The translations under genes and the position numbers were made by a program. The notes under the pieces were generated by a model, which saw nothing but the letters and a program-made list of their open reading frames with translations, did no database searches and was not told the origin of the DNA. A stretch of 64,000 bases of DNA from Mycolicibacterium frederiksbergense (lineage in GTDB: Bacteria > Actinomycetota > Actinomycetes > Mycobacteriales > Mycobacteriaceae). The stretch covers positions 310,001-374,000 of the forward strand of contig NZ_JARXVE010000002.1 in NCBI RefSeq assembly GCF_029893345.1, written 5' to 3'. Positions 38,458-50,061 of this stretch are shown piece by piece. The number at the start of each line of letters is the position of its first letter. The stretch's first letter is position 1.

Positions 38458-39488
38458 GCGTCACCCTCGGCGGCGGGGGCCGGCCGCAGCAGCACCTTGG
38501 CCGCGGGGTCCCCGGCGACCAGCCGCTGGTACCAGTCGGGCCCGTCGGCCAGGTCCGCTTCGACCACGCCGGTGCGCAGGCCGAGGCGCCCGTCCGCCAG
38601 CCACGACAGCGCGGTCCGGAACGCCGAGGGGGTGTAGGCGAAGACGCCGCACAGCGCAATTTCGTTGCGGATCACCGTGTTAACCGGCAGTGAGGTCTCG
38701 TCCGTGTGCAGGCCGACGAGCATCACCTTGCCGCCGGGAGCGGTCGCGGCCACACAGATGCGGCGGGTGTCCTGGGTGCCGGCGGCATCAAAGGCGACCT
38801 GCACCCCGGCACCGGTATGTGCGTGCACCTCGGCCAGCAATTGCTCTTCTCCGCCGAGCACCGGAATGGCGCCCAACGCGGCGGCCATCCGCCTGCGCTC
38901 GTCGTTGCGATCGGTGACCAGCACCCGGGTCACCCCGTGTGCCCGCAGCACCTGGATGATGAACAGGCCGATCGGTCCGGCTCCGACCACTAAAGCCGAA
39001 CTGGCCGGGCCGATCTCGGCCAGCGAGACGGCATGCACGGCGCAGGCCGCGGGTTCGGCCATCGAGGCGTCCCGCAGGTCCATCCCGTCCGGCACGGCTT
39101 CCAGCGCGGCGGCCGGCACCACGACGTATTCGGCGTTGCTGCCCGGCAACGACGCACCCAGGAGCAGTCGCCGCTGGCAGAGCTGATGGCGTGCGGACAC
39201 GCAGTACGCGCACTGCCCACAGGAGACGAGCGGGTTGGCCGTCACCCGGGCGCCGACCGCCCACTGCTCCGGAACATCGGCGCCGATCTCCTCGATATAC
39301 CCAGACAGCTCATGCCCGAACACCTGAGGCGGGGTGCGCAGACTGTTCTGTCCGAGAAAGCCGCTCAGCTCGGAGCCGCAGATCCCGGAATACAGCACGC
39401 GGATGAGCACGTCGCCGCGGCCGGGCGCCGGGCGCTGCTCCTCACGCATGTTCATCGTTCGCGGCGCCTCATAGACGAGCGCTCTCAT
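38454..39488 (-). CDS. Zinc-dependent medium-chain dehydrogenase (sugar/polyol type)
   Basis: This 344-residue protein starts MRALVYEAPRTMNMREEQ with an AAGGAG site. It has catalytic zinc ligands (Cys in SGICGSE, FGHELSGYIE), structural-zinc cysteines (CGQCAYCVSARHQLC) and a Rossmann motif VVGAGPIG. Sorbitol/galactitol-1-P/threonine-type dehydrogenases are its relatives. In this operon it probably performs the first oxidation of the imported sugar or polyol. The frame extends upstream through the iclR gene region and is rejected there. Confidence 0.88.
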   Translation of the reverse strand: MRALVYEAPRTMNMREEQRPAPGRGDVLIRVLYSGICGSELSGFLGQNSLRTPPQVFGHELSGYIEEIGADVPEQWAVGARVTANPLVSCGQCAYCVSARHQLCQRRLLLGASLPGSNAEYVVVPAAALEAVPDGMDLRDASMAEPAACAVHAVSLAEIGPASSALVVGAGPIGLFIIQVLRAHGVTRVLVTDRNDERRRMAAALGAIPVLGGEEQLLAEVHAHTGAGVQVAFDAAGTQDTRRICVAATAPGGKVMLVGLHTDETSLPVNTVIRNEIALCGVFAYTPSAFRTALSWLADGRLGLRTGVVEADLADGPDWYQRLVAGDPAAKVLLRPAPAAEGDA

Positions 39489-39549
39489 CGAAAATCTCCT
39501 TCGCGGACGCATGATGCGTCGGTTCGGTGGGTCTGGCGGATGTCTTGTG

Positions 39550-40365
39550 TTACGTGAGTTCCCTTGTGGCACCGGGAGTGATCCGGCTCGGGTATCGCCC
39601 GGCACCGAGGCGGACCGAGAGAGTTGCGGCCGCATCGCATACCTTGGCGGTGAACTCGGCTTCTTGTTCCTGCGGGAACCGCCCGACTGGGATCGACACG
39701 CTGATGCCGGCCACCATTCCGGTCGCGTCGTACACCGGGGCCGCGACGCAGCCGACTCCTTCGGTGGATTCCTCCCGCTCGGTCGCGACTCCGCTCGCGC
39801 GGATCCGGTCGAGGTCACCGAGCAATTGCTCGATGTCGACGACGGTGTGCGGGGTCAGCCGGGGCATCGCACCCTCCGCACCGAAACGCCGGCGCACCTC
39901 GGCATCGCTCAGACCGGCGAGGAGGACTTTGCCGACCCCGGTCCCGTGAGCGCTGAATCGTTTGCCGACCGCCGACACCATGCGCACCGGATGAATGCCT
40001 TCGTGCTTGACGAGGTAGACCACGGAACTGCCGTCGAGCACCGCGAGGTGTGCGGTTTCGCCGCAGGCGACCGACAGCGCCTGGACGACCTGCTGGCCGT
40101 CGGTCACCAGATCGGTGGTCTGGGCGTAGGCCTGGCCGATCTCGAAAATGCGGTGTCCGAGTCGGTACACCGTGCGGCGGCCGTCCTGGGTCAGCCGGAT
40201 CACGTTGCGGCCGACGAGCGTGGCGAGCAGGCCGTGCGCGCTGCTCTTGGCCAGCCCGAGTTTCGCGGCGATCTCCAGTTGGGTCAGGCCGTCTGGATGG
40301 TCGACGAGTAGTTCAAGCACATCGATGGCCCGTGCCGCCGACTTCACACCAGCAGGTTGGTTCAT
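39550..40365 (-). CDS. IclR-family transcriptional regulator
   Basis: This 271-residue protein has an N-terminal winged helix (AARAIDVLELLVDHPDGLTQ, recognition helix LAKSSAHGLLATL) and a C-terminal GAF-like effector domain (SVACGETAHLAVLDG; GTGVGKVLLAGL). It is the first gene of the carbohydrate locus, 61 nt before the dehydrogenase, and most likely controls it in response to the sugar or a pathway intermediate. A TGAAC-TCC-GTTCA palindrome lies just upstream of its start. Confidence 0.92.
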   Translation of the reverse strand: MNQPAGVKSAARAIDVLELLVDHPDGLTQLEIAAKLGLAKSSAHGLLATLVGRNVIRLTQDGRRTVYRLGHRIFEIGQAYAQTTDLVTDGQQVVQALSVACGETAHLAVLDGSSVVYLVKHEGIHPVRMVSAVGKRFSAHGTGVGKVLLAGLSDAEVRRRFGAEGAMPRLTPHTVVDIEQLLGDLDRIRASGVATEREESTEGVGCVAAPVYDATGMVAGISVSIPVGRFPQEQEAEFTAKVCDAAATLSVRLGAGRYPSRITPGATRELT

Positions 40366-40370
40366 AAATA

Positions 40371-40383
40371 TGAACTCCGTTCA
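40371..40383. promoter_or_regulatory. Candidate IclR operator
   Basis: TGAAC (40371-40375), TCC, GTTCA (40379-40383) form a perfect 5-3-5 palindrome 5 nt upstream of the iclR start codon. A second GTTC...GAAC half-site pair follows (about 40379-40394). The placement fits autoregulation or control of the whole operon. Confidence 0.5.
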
Positions 40384-40460
40384 GAAACAGGAACGTGAAA
40401 CATCATGGCCTGGGTCACATACGGAAGTCAATCTCCAAGCGCGCCTAGTTTTTCTTGCGC

Positions 40461-40516
40461 GAGTAGACGCAAAGTCGCCCGAAAACTGGTGTTTTCAGGC
40501 GACTTTGCGTCTGCTC
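40461..40516. repeat. 56-bp dispersed palindrome, copy 2
   Basis: The arms 40461-40486 and 40491-40516 pair over 26 bp with two mismatches (wobble-type) and a 4-nt loop. The core (agacgcaaagtcgccc, gaaaac and complements) matches the repeat at 27355-27410; the flanking tttcttgcgc/ttcctgcgc is also similar. It sits after the stop of the DUF2185 gene (minus strand), a terminator position, and before the iclR regulatory region. Confidence 0.85.
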
Positions 40517-40540
40517 GGCATCAGCGCGTGATGCGGACGC

Positions 40541-41305
40541 TCAGTTGGGTCGTGCCGACGCCACCAGCGCCTGTGCCCACCCCAGCTGTTCGGGGGCATC
40601 GAAATACACCGAGAACTGCAGGTGTCCGATATCTGCGACGACGAAACCGTAGAGCGCCGGGAGCCGGTTATCGGCGGCGTGCTCTGCCAGCCGGTAGGTG
40701 AGGTAGTCGATGCCGTCACCGGTCCACCACATGTGATCGAACCCGTCGGGCGACGCCGTGCGCTGTAGCTTTTGCACACGCTGACCGCGGGTCTCGTCGG
40801 CGGCGCCATCGCCCCAGGACGTGACGCACGCGGTAAAACCCGGCCGCCAGAACACCAGGCTGCCGTTCTCGGTCCGCACGTTGACCGGAGCGGGCATGGT
40901 CAGCGACCACTCCGACGAAATCGGCACCCGATCTTGCAGCACGGGATAGTCGGGGTTCAGCTGTGCCGGGGTGCCCCTATCGGGGTCACAGGGTGCGCCC
41001 TCGAGGTCCTCGACGAAGCCGCTACCCTCCCGGATGAACGCGCTCCCCGGCGGAGCATTCAGGTAATCGATGATGGAACGGTCGTAATTGGCAACGACAT
41101 TCAGCGAATACAGGCCCAGATTCGCGGGGTCGTCGACGTAGTCCTGATCCTCGTCGCCGGCCAGGAAGGTCCACCCCTCGCCGTCGCGGTACATGTATCC
41201 CACCGGCGCGCCGTCGACCATGATGCGATCCGATGCGAAGCAACCGTAGTCGGGTGCGAGGCCCTCGACGATCCGGTCGGCGGGTAACCAGAACTTCTTC
41301 GCCAT
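40541..41305 (-). CDS. DUF2185-domain protein coupled to fdhD
   Basis: Starting at ATG 41305 ([15 protein letters not shown]) gives 254 residues. Residues ~20-95 match the DUF2185 pattern: GYMYRDGEGWTFLAGDEDQDY, then LGLYSLNVVANYDRSIIDYL and GSAFIREG (I recall this family as being in the Imm33 immunity-like group). The C-terminal half is a separate beta-rich region with no motif I know. Its start overlaps the fdhD stop by 1 nt, so it is the last gene of the fdhF-fdhD unit. Its relation to the formate dehydrogenase genes is unexplained. Confidence 0.78.
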   Translation of the reverse strand: MAKKFWLPADRIVEGLAPDYGCFASDRIMVDGAPVGYMYRDGEGWTFLAGDEDQDYVDDPANLGLYSLNVVANYDRSIIDYLNAPPGSAFIREGSGFVEDLEGAPCDPDRGTPAQLNPDYPVLQDRVPISSEWSLTMPAPVNVRTENGSLVFWRPGFTACVTSWGDGAADETRGQRVQKLQRTASPDGFDHMWWTGDGIDYLTYRLAEHAADNRLPALYGFVVADIGHLQFSVYFDAPEQLGWAQALVASARPN

Positions 41306-42128
41306 CAGAAGGTGACGCGATCGGGGCGGGTGTAGACGTTCATCGACTCGCCCCGCAGGAAAGCCACCAGGGTCAGGCCGGACTGGCCGGCCAGATCGAC
41401 GGCCAGCGAGGACGGCGCCGAGACGGCTGCCAGCACCGGAATGCCTGCCATCACCGCCTTCTGGGTGAGTTCGAACGAGGCTCTGCCGCTGACCAGCAGC
41501 ACGGTTCCGGTCAGCGGTATCCGGTTCTGCTCCAGCGCCCAACCGATCACCTTGTCGACCGCGTTGTGCCTGCCGATGTCCTCGCGGACCACAAGCATGG
41601 TGCCGTCGGCGGTGAACAGCGCCGCGGCGTGCAGGCCGCCGGTACTGGCGAAAACCTTTTGCGCTTCCCGCAATTGGGCGGGCATCGCCGAGAGCACCGC
41701 GGCGGGAACCGTCGACGGATCATCGCCGGGGCAGTGCTTGCTGCTCAACCGCACGGCCTCCAGTGAGGCTTTGCCGCACACCCCGCATGACGAGGTGGTG
41801 TAGAAATTGCGGGTGACATCAACCTCAGGCATCGGGACGTGCGGGGCCAGCGCGATATCCAGCACGTTGTAGGTGTTCTGCGAAAAGCCTGATTCGTCCT
41901 CCTCGGCGCCCCGGCAGTACCGCACCGTGAGCAGATCATCGCGCTGGCCGATCACCCCTTCGGTCAGTAGGAAGCCTTGGGCCAGTTCGACATCCGATCC
42001 GGGCGTGCGCATGGTGACGGTGATGGGCTTGCCGTTGATCCGGATCTCCAGCGGTTCCTCGACCACCAGGGTCTCCGGGCGCGCCGTGGTCTGGCCCGCA
42101 GTGACGTGGTGCGCGCGACGGCGCGCGG

Positions 42129-42141
<13 letters not shown>
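41305..42141 (-). CDS. fdhD: FdhD sulfurtransferase for formate dehydrogenase
   Basis: This 278-residue protein carries the FdhD active-site motif [10 protein letters not shown] and the characteristic [14 protein letters not shown] and [21 protein letters not shown] segments. FdhD transfers sulfur to the Mo cofactor before insertion into formate dehydrogenase (family knowledge). It overlaps the end of the fdhF-like gene by 13 nt, so the maturase is made with its target. The Rv2899c-Rv2900c pair has the same order. Confidence 0.93.
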
Positions 42142-44435
<2,294 letters not shown>

Positions 44436-44510
44436 GATTCCAATCTAGCGTCACCGTCCGGCCCGACCCGCCGGATTACGGGGCCCGACATTCGGCATTC
44501 CACATGCAGT

Positions 44511-44527
44511 GATAGACCATATCTATC
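44511..44527. promoter_or_regulatory. LysR-type binding site between divergent genes
   Basis: gatag (44511-44515), 7 nt, ctatc (44523-44527) is a perfect inverted repeat of the T-N11-A LysR box type. It lies in the 118-nt divergent region, 26 nt from the lysR start and 75 nt from the fdhF-like start, where LysR proteins normally bind. Confidence 0.6.
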
Positions 44528-44553
44528 GAAGTTGGACGAGTATCTGAGGCCCA

Positions 44554-45486
44554 ATGGCAAACGATGTGGTGCTACTGCATCTCGACTACCTGCTGGCTCT
44601 CGCCGCCGAACGGCACTTCGGGCGGGCCGCCGCACGGTGTCATGTGAGTCAACCGACGCTGTCGGTGGGGATCCGTCGGCTGGAGCGGGATCTGGGCATC
44701 GTCATCGTGCAGCGCGGGCACCGCTTCGAAGGCTTCACCGAAGAAGGGCGCCGGGTAGTGACCTGGGCCCAGCGGATCATCGCCGAACGCGATGAGATGC
44801 TGGCCGACCTCGAACGTATGCGGGGCCGGCTGACCGTCACCGCACGCGTCGGCGCGATCCCCACGGCGGTGCCCGCCAGTCCCTTCATCACCACCGAGTT
44901 CCTTCGTCGCAACCCCGCCGCCTCGGTGCGGATCGAGGCACTGTCCTCGCGCGAGATCGCCAGGCAGTTGGCCGATTTCGAGATCGACGCCGGACTGACC
45001 TACCTCGATGACGAGGCACCGCCGGGGACGCGGTCGGTCGAGCTGTACCGGGAGCAGTATGTCCTGGTAGCGCCGGCCGACCACCGGTTGATGACCGAAG
45101 CGGAGGTGAGCTGGTCGGATGCGGCGGCGCTGGATCTGTGTGTGCTGACCACCACTATGCGGAACCGACGCATCCTCGACGCCAACATGGCCGTCGAGGG
45201 TGCGCAGTACCGGCCGGTCGTGGAGGCGGACTCGGTCGACGCGCTCTACGCCCACCTGACCCATTCGGGACGGGCGACCATCGCCTCCACGGCGTGGCTG
45301 CCGCAGCTGGGTGTGCCGACGGGTTTCGTCGCCCGGCCGATGGTTCAGCACGGGCCGCGGCCGGCGATCGGGCTGGTCGTGCTCGACCGCGCCCCAGCCT
45401 CGATCGTGGCGGCCGCCCTCGTCGAGGTGGCCGCCGCTGTCGATCTGGGTGCCTCGATCCGCGCCAGCGTCACCCGTTACATGTGA
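44554..45486 (+). CDS. LysR-family transcriptional regulator
   Basis: This 310-residue protein has an N-terminal winged helix (YLLALAAERHFGRAAARCH, then VSQPTLSVGIRRLERDLG) and a C-terminal LysR substrate-binding domain. It is divergent from the fdhF-fdhD-DUF2185 unit and probably controls it through the inverted repeat between them. A homologous LysR next to formate dehydrogenase is common in actinobacteria (recalled). Effector unknown. Confidence 0.92.
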   Translation: MANDVVLLHLDYLLALAAERHFGRAAARCHVSQPTLSVGIRRLERDLGIVIVQRGHRFEGFTEEGRRVVTWAQRIIAERDEMLADLERMRGRLTVTARVGAIPTAVPASPFITTEFLRRNPAASVRIEALSSREIARQLADFEIDAGLTYLDDEAPPGTRSVELYREQYVLVAPADHRLMTEAEVSWSDAAALDLCVLTTTMRNRRILDANMAVEGAQYRPVVEADSVDALYAHLTHSGRATIASTAWLPQLGVPTGFVARPMVQHGPRPAIGLVVLDRAPASIVAAALVEVAAAVDLGASIRASVTRYM

Positions 45487-45532
45487 ATCACGTCCTTGAC
45501 GCGCGCGTACGTTCCGGAGTGCCCGTAGGCGC

Positions 45533-45778
45533 TTAGCCAGGCTCTGCGGTGGGGGCCGGTTGGGCCTTGACCGGCGGCGCGGCAGAAGGAACGTCGGGTA
45601 CCGATGGCGAGGCGGATTGGGTGATGGTCTCGCCGAGTTGCATCGGTCCGGCGACGGGCACAGACATTTCGGCTGTGTGATCGGGCTGAGTCGTCTGGAA
45701 GCCCAGCAGCGCCATCATTGCGGTAGCCGCCACGCCGGCCGTACAGAAAAGAAGTCTCGTTCTGGAACCCATACGCAT
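45533..45778 (-). CDS. Small secreted or membrane-anchored Pro-rich protein
   Basis: The ATG at 45778 (MRMGSRTRLLFCTAGVAATAM) gives 81 residues with a basic N-terminus and a hydrophobic stretch to about residue 25, then a Ser/Pro/Ala-rich mature segment (SVPDVPSAAPPVKAQPAPTA). A gaggc site precedes it. An alternative Met at 45772 is close by. It looks like a small exported mycobacterial protein of unknown function and lies between lysR and the kinase gene on the opposite strand. Confidence 0.6.
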   Translation of the reverse strand: MRMGSRTRLLFCTAGVAATAMMALLGFQTTQPDHTAEMSVPVAGPMQLGETITQSASPSVPDVPSAAPPVKAQPAPTAEPG

Positions 45779-45901
45779 TTGGGGATGCCTCTCGTCACCA
45801 CATCGATTACCTATCTGATGTGAAATGCAGATCCGGGCTGCGAAATTCCATGTGTCACTATGTGATCTAGCGCGCATTGCCCCGACCGGGAGACTTCATC
45901 C

Positions 45902-46774
45902 ATGCCACGACCGTTCGTCCCCGGTGTCACAGTGCTGGGCAATCTGGCGATCGACATCATCGACGGCGCGGCGCCGAGTCCCGGTGGGTGTGCCTCCTTC
46001 GCCGGGGTGGCGCTGGAGGCTAGTGGCGGGGCCGGTCGCATCGTCGCGATGGGTGCCGAACGCGACCACGCCCTGTTCGACCCACTGCTGGATCGGTTCG
46101 GCGACATGGTTGCGATCCTGCCGGCGGACCGGACGAGTTCGTTCCGCCTCGACTACGACGACACCGACCACCGGCACATGTCGGTGGAGGCCATCGGCCC
46201 GATCTGGGGTGCCGCGGCGATCGAGGCCGCCGACCCCGAGACCACATGGGTGCATCTGGCGCCCCTGCTGCGCACCGATTTCCCGGAGCAGACGCTTGCG
46301 GTACTGGCGGCCCGTGGCCATCGCATCGCCTACGACGGACAGGGCCTGGTACGGGCCGACCGGTTGGGCCCGCTGATCGAAGACCGGCTTTTTCCCGCTG
46401 AGCTGGTCGCCCGTCTGGACATCCTCAAGCTCGCTGAGGAAGAGGCCGTCATCGTCGCCGATGGCGCGTTCGATGCGGCGACAGCCGAGCGTCTCGGCGT
46501 GCCCGAGATTTTGGTGACCTACGGATCGGAAGGCTGTGACATCTATATGGAGGGTGCGGTCGTCCGTGTCCCGGCGGCCTGGCCGGTGCTCGGCGTCCAA
46601 ACCACCGGCGCGGGAGACATGTTCACCGCCTGCTACGTCGCCAACCGGGCCGCAGGCTCCGATCCCCGGCACGCCGCCGAACGTGCCAGCGAACTCGTCG
46701 CGCGCGAGCTGCAGCAGCGGGTGGGTGTCGGTTCGTCGGAGCGGGTGTATCCGCAGGTCGGGGGCCTGGGTTAA
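45902..46774 (+). CDS. PfkB-family carbohydrate kinase
   Basis: This 290-residue protein shows the ribokinase/PfkB fold: an N-terminal VTVLGNLAIDIID with GGCASFAGVALEASGG, and the C-terminal TTGAGDMFTACYV motif with the catalytic Asp and the anion hole GAGD. A sugar or nucleoside is the expected phosphoryl acceptor; the substrate is not clear. It is monocistronic, followed by a terminator hairpin, and does not obviously belong to the carbohydrate operon on the other strand. Confidence 0.9.
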   Translation: MPRPFVPGVTVLGNLAIDIIDGAAPSPGGCASFAGVALEASGGAGRIVAMGAERDHALFDPLLDRFGDMVAILPADRTSSFRLDYDDTDHRHMSVEAIGPIWGAAAIEAADPETTWVHLAPLLRTDFPEQTLAVLAARGHRIAYDGQGLVRADRLGPLIEDRLFPAELVARLDILKLAEEEAVIVADGAFDAATAERLGVPEILVTYGSEGCDIYMEGAVVRVPAAWPVLGVQTTGAGDMFTACYVANRAAGSDPRHAAERASELVARELQQRVGVGSSERVYPQVGGLG

Positions 46775-46810
46775 CGCCCGTCAAGTCGATGCTTGCTAGT
46801 GCTAGCTGCC

Positions 46811-46828
46811 AGCTACCGGTGGGTAGCT
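46811..46828 (+). terminator. Terminator after the PfkB gene
   Basis: agctacc (46811-46817), loop ggtg, ggtagct (46822-46828) is followed by ttctctt. This is a short intrinsic terminator 36 nt after the kinase stop. Confidence 0.6.
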
Positions 46829-46836
46829 TTCTCTTA

Positions 46837-46851
46837 GAGAATGACATTCTC
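46837..46851. promoter_or_regulatory. Perfect 15-bp palindrome upstream of korA
   Basis: GAGAATG-A-CATTCTC is a perfect 7-1-7 palindrome about 180 nt upstream of the korA start. It has the size and symmetry of a TetR-type operator. No TetR gene lies nearby, so the regulator must be elsewhere. Confidence 0.55.
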
Positions 46852-47032
46852 CAAAACGTGACGAAAACCACAGTTTTGTCTCAAACCGCGCCCCTTCACG
46901 TCCATGATCTGCGGCTTCGATTGGGTCCGGCCCGCGTGTCGGACGCCGTCGGGGTAAAGGTCAGCCTAAGAGCAGTGCAATAATCGGTACTGGTAGTGAC
47001 AGAAAAATTTCGGTGGATGAAAGGCGGGAGCC

Positions 47033-48985
47033 GTGGGTGAGAACGGCAACGGCAGTGGTGCCGCGCCGCGGCAGAAGCTGGAGAAGGTCGTCATCCGTTT
47101 CGCCGGTGACTCCGGCGACGGTATGCAGCTGACCGGTGACCGCTTCACTTCTGAAGCTGCACTGTTCGGCAATGACCTTGCCACCCAGCCGAATTACCCG
47201 GCCGAGATCCGCGCGCCACAGGGCACCCTGCCCGGTGTGTCGTCGTTCCAGATCCAGATCGCCGACTACGACATCCTCACCGCCGGTGACCGTCCCGACG
47301 TGCTGGTGGCGATGAACCCCGCCGCCCTCAAGGCCAACGTCTCCGACCTGCCCCGCGGTGGCCTGATCATCGCCAACTCCGATGAGTTCACCAAGCGCAA
47401 CCTCGCCAAGGTGGGCTACGAGAGCAACCCGCTCGAGGACGAGGCGCTATCCGACTATGTAGTGCAGTCCGTCGCGATGACGACGCTGACCCTGGGCGCC
47501 GTCGAGTCGATCGGTGCCACCAAGAAGGACGGCCAGCGCGCCAAGAACATGTTCGCCCTCGGCCTGCTGTCGTGGATGTACGGCCGCGAGCTCGAGCACA
47601 GCGAGGCGTTCATCCGGGAGAAGTTCTCCCGCAAGCCCGATGTGGCCGAGGCCAACGTCCTGGCGCTGAAGGCCGGCTGGAACTACGGCGAGACCACCGA
47701 GGCGTTCGCCACCACCTATGAGGTGTCGCCGGCCAAGCTCAAGTCGGGTGAATACCGGCAGATCTCCGGTAACACCGCACTGGCTTACGGCATCGTGTCC
47801 GCCGGACATCTGGCCCAGATCCAGGTGGTGCTGGGCACGTACCCGATCACCCCGGCTTCGGACATCCTGCACGAGCTGTCCAAGCACAAGAACTTCAATG
47901 TCCTGACCTTCCAGGCCGAGGACGAGATCGCCGGCATCGGCGCGGCCATCGGCGCCTCCTACGGCGGCGCGCTCGGCGTGACCAGCACGTCCGGCCCCGG
48001 CATCTCGCTCAAGTCCGAGGCCATCGGGCTTGCCGTGATGACCGAGCTGCCGCTGATCGTCATCGACGTGCAGCGCGGTGGTCCGTCGACCGGTCTGCCC
48101 ACCAAGACCGAGCAGGCCGACCTGCTGCAGGCGTTGTTCGGCCGCAACGGTGAGTCTCCGGTCGCGGTGCTGGCGCCGAAGTCGCCGTCGGACTGCTTCG
48201 ATATCGCCGTGGAGGCCGCACGTATCGCGGTCGACTACCACACCCCGGTCATCATCCTGTCCGACGGCGCGGTCGCCAACGGCTCCGAGCCGTGGCAGAT
48301 CCCCGATATCAGCACCTATCCGCCGATCGAGCACAAGTTCGCCAAGTCCGGCGAGCCGTTCGCTCCCTATGCGCGCGATCCGGAGACGCTGGCCCGTCAG
48401 TTCGCGGTGCCCGGCACCCCGGGTCTGGAGCACCGGATCGGCGGCCTGGAGGCCGCCAACGGTTCGGGCAACATCTCCTACGAGCCCAAGAACCACGACC
48501 TCATGGTCCGGTTGCGCCAGGAGAAGATCGCCGGCATCACGGTGCCCGATCTGGAGGTCGACGACCCCACCGGCGACGCCGAACTGCTGATGCTGGGCTG
48601 GGGGAGCAGCTACGGCCCCATCGGCGAGGCCTGCCGGCGCGCCCGGAACAAGGGCATCAAGGTGGCCCAGGCCCATCTCCGCCATCTCAACCCGTTGCCG
48701 GCCAACCTCGGTGAGGTGCTGCGCCGCTACCCGAAGGTGGTGGTGCCGGAGATGAACCTCGGCCAGCTGGCGCTGCTGCTGCGCGGCAAGTACCTGGTCG
48801 ACATCCAGTCGGTGACCAAGGTGGAGGGCATGGCCTTCCTCGCCGACGAGGTCGAGGGCATCATCGACGCGGCGCTGGACGGCACGCTCGGTGAGAAGGA
48901 AGCGGACAAGGCCAAGTTCGCGAAGCTGGCGGCAGCCACCATCGAGGAACCAACTGAGTCGAATGCTGTGGGAGCGAACGCATGA
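47033..48985 (+). CDS. korA: 2-oxoglutarate:ferredoxin oxidoreductase, alpha/gamma subunit (KorA)
   Basis: This 650-residue fusion has the gamma domain first (FAGDSGDGMQLTGDRF at the N-terminus, to ~190) and then the alpha domain with the TPP-pyrimidine/CoA parts (YPITPASDILHEL; GGPSTGLPTKTEQADL). KorA with KorB converts 2-oxoglutarate plus CoA to succinyl-CoA, reducing ferredoxin, an alternative to the oxidative dehydrogenase in mycobacteria (family knowledge). The GTG start has a gcgggag site. The stop overlaps the korB ATG by 4 nt. Confidence 0.95.
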   Translation: MGENGNGSGAAPRQKLEKVVIRFAGDSGDGMQLTGDRFTSEAALFGNDLATQPNYPAEIRAPQGTLPGVSSFQIQIADYDILTAGDRPDVLVAMNPAALKANVSDLPRGGLIIANSDEFTKRNLAKVGYESNPLEDEALSDYVVQSVAMTTLTLGAVESIGATKKDGQRAKNMFALGLLSWMYGRELEHSEAFIREKFSRKPDVAEANVLALKAGWNYGETTEAFATTYEVSPAKLKSGEYRQISGNTALAYGIVSAGHLAQIQVVLGTYPITPASDILHELSKHKNFNVLTFQAEDEIAGIGAAIGASYGGALGVTSTSGPGISLKSEAIGLAVMTELPLIVIDVQRGGPSTGLPTKTEQADLLQALFGRNGESPVAVLAPKSPSDCFDIAVEAARIAVDYHTPVIILSDGAVANGSEPWQIPDISTYPPIEHKFAKSGEPFAPYARDPETLARQFAVPGTPGLEHRIGGLEAANGSGNISYEPKNHDLMVRLRQEKIAGITVPDLEVDDPTGDAELLMLGWGSSYGPIGEACRRARNKGIKVAQAHLRHLNPLPANLGEVLRRYPKVVVPEMNLGQLALLLRGKYLVDIQSVTKVEGMAFLADEVEGIIDAALDGTLGEKEADKAKFAKLAAATIEEPTESNAVGANA

Positions 48986-50061
48986 CTGACCTGATCGGCG
49001 CAGACCTGGGGCTGACCGAGGCTCTGACGAAGAACTCCCTGGTGCCCACCACCGACCAGCCGCAGAAGGGCAAGGACTTCACCAGCGACCAGGAGGTGCG
49101 CTGGTGCCCGGGTTGCGGTGACTACGTCATCCTCAACACCATCCGCAACTTCCTGCCGGAGTTGGGCCTGCGGCGCGAGAACATCGCGTTCATCAGCGGC
49201 ATCGGCTGCTCCAGCCGGTTCCCGTACTACCTGGAGACCTACGGGTTCCACTCCATCCACGGTCGCGCCCCGACCATCGCGACCGGCTTGGCACTGGCCC
49301 GACCGGATCTGTCGGTGTGGGTGGTGACCGGTGACGGCGATTCGCTGTCGATCGGTGGCAACCACCTGATCCACGCGTTGCGCCGCAACGTCAACCTCAC
49401 GATCCTGCTGTTCAACAACCGGATCTACGGCCTGACCAAGGGCCAGTACTCACCCACCTCCGAGGTCGGCAAGATCACCAAGTCGACCCCGATGGGCTCG
49501 CTCGACTACCCGTTCAACCCGGTGTCGCTGGCGCTGGGCGCCGAGGCCACTTTCGTGGGCCGCGCGCTGGACTCCGACCGCAAGGGCCTGTCCGAGGTGC
49601 TGCGCGGTGCGGCCGAGCACCGTGGGGCCGCACTCGTGGAGATCATGCAGGACTGCCCGATCTTCAACGATGGCTCGTTCGACGCCCTGCGCAAGGAGGG
49701 TGCCGAGGAGCGGCTGATCAACGTCACCCATGGCCAGCCGATCACGTTCGGTGTCGACGGCGAGTACTGCGTGGTCAAGTCCGGGTTCGGGCTGGAGGTC
49801 GCCAAGACCGCCGACGTCGCGGCCAGCGACATCGTGGTGCATGACGCCGAGATCGATGATCCCGCCTACGCGTTCGCGCTGTCGCGGCTGTCCGAGCAGA
49901 ACCTTGATCACATGGTGATGGGCATCTTCCGGAAGGTCAGCCGACCCACCTACGACGACGCCGCGCGCCAGCAGGTCAACACGGCCATCGAATCCAAGCC
50001 CCACGACACCGCAGCTCTGCAATCCTTGCTGCGTGGCAAAGACACCTGGACCGTCGACTGA
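48982..50061 (+). CDS. korB: 2-oxoglutarate:ferredoxin oxidoreductase, beta subunit (KorB)
   Basis: This 359-residue protein is the TPP-binding beta subunit: [18 protein letters not shown], and the TPP/Mg motif [12 protein letters not shown] with [16 protein letters not shown]. The usual 4Fe-4S ferredoxin domain is absent, as in other mycobacterial KORs, which use a separate ferredoxin. It is coupled to korA by a 4-nt overlap, and the mobA frame overlaps its last 29 nt. Confidence 0.96.
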   Translation: MTDLIGADLGLTEALTKNSLVPTTDQPQKGKDFTSDQEVRWCPGCGDYVILNTIRNFLPELGLRRENIAFISGIGCSSRFPYYLETYGFHSIHGRAPTIATGLALARPDLSVWVVTGDGDSLSIGGNHLIHALRRNVNLTILLFNNRIYGLTKGQYSPTSEVGKITKSTPMGSLDYPFNPVSLALGAEATFVGRALDSDRKGLSEVLRGAAEHRGAALVEIMQDCPIFNDGSFDALRKEGAEERLINVTHGQPITFGVDGEYCVVKSGFGLEVAKTADVAASDIVVHDAEIDDPAYAFALSRLSEQNLDHMVMGIFRKVSRPTYDDAARQQVNTAIESKPHDTAALQSLLRGKDTWTVD

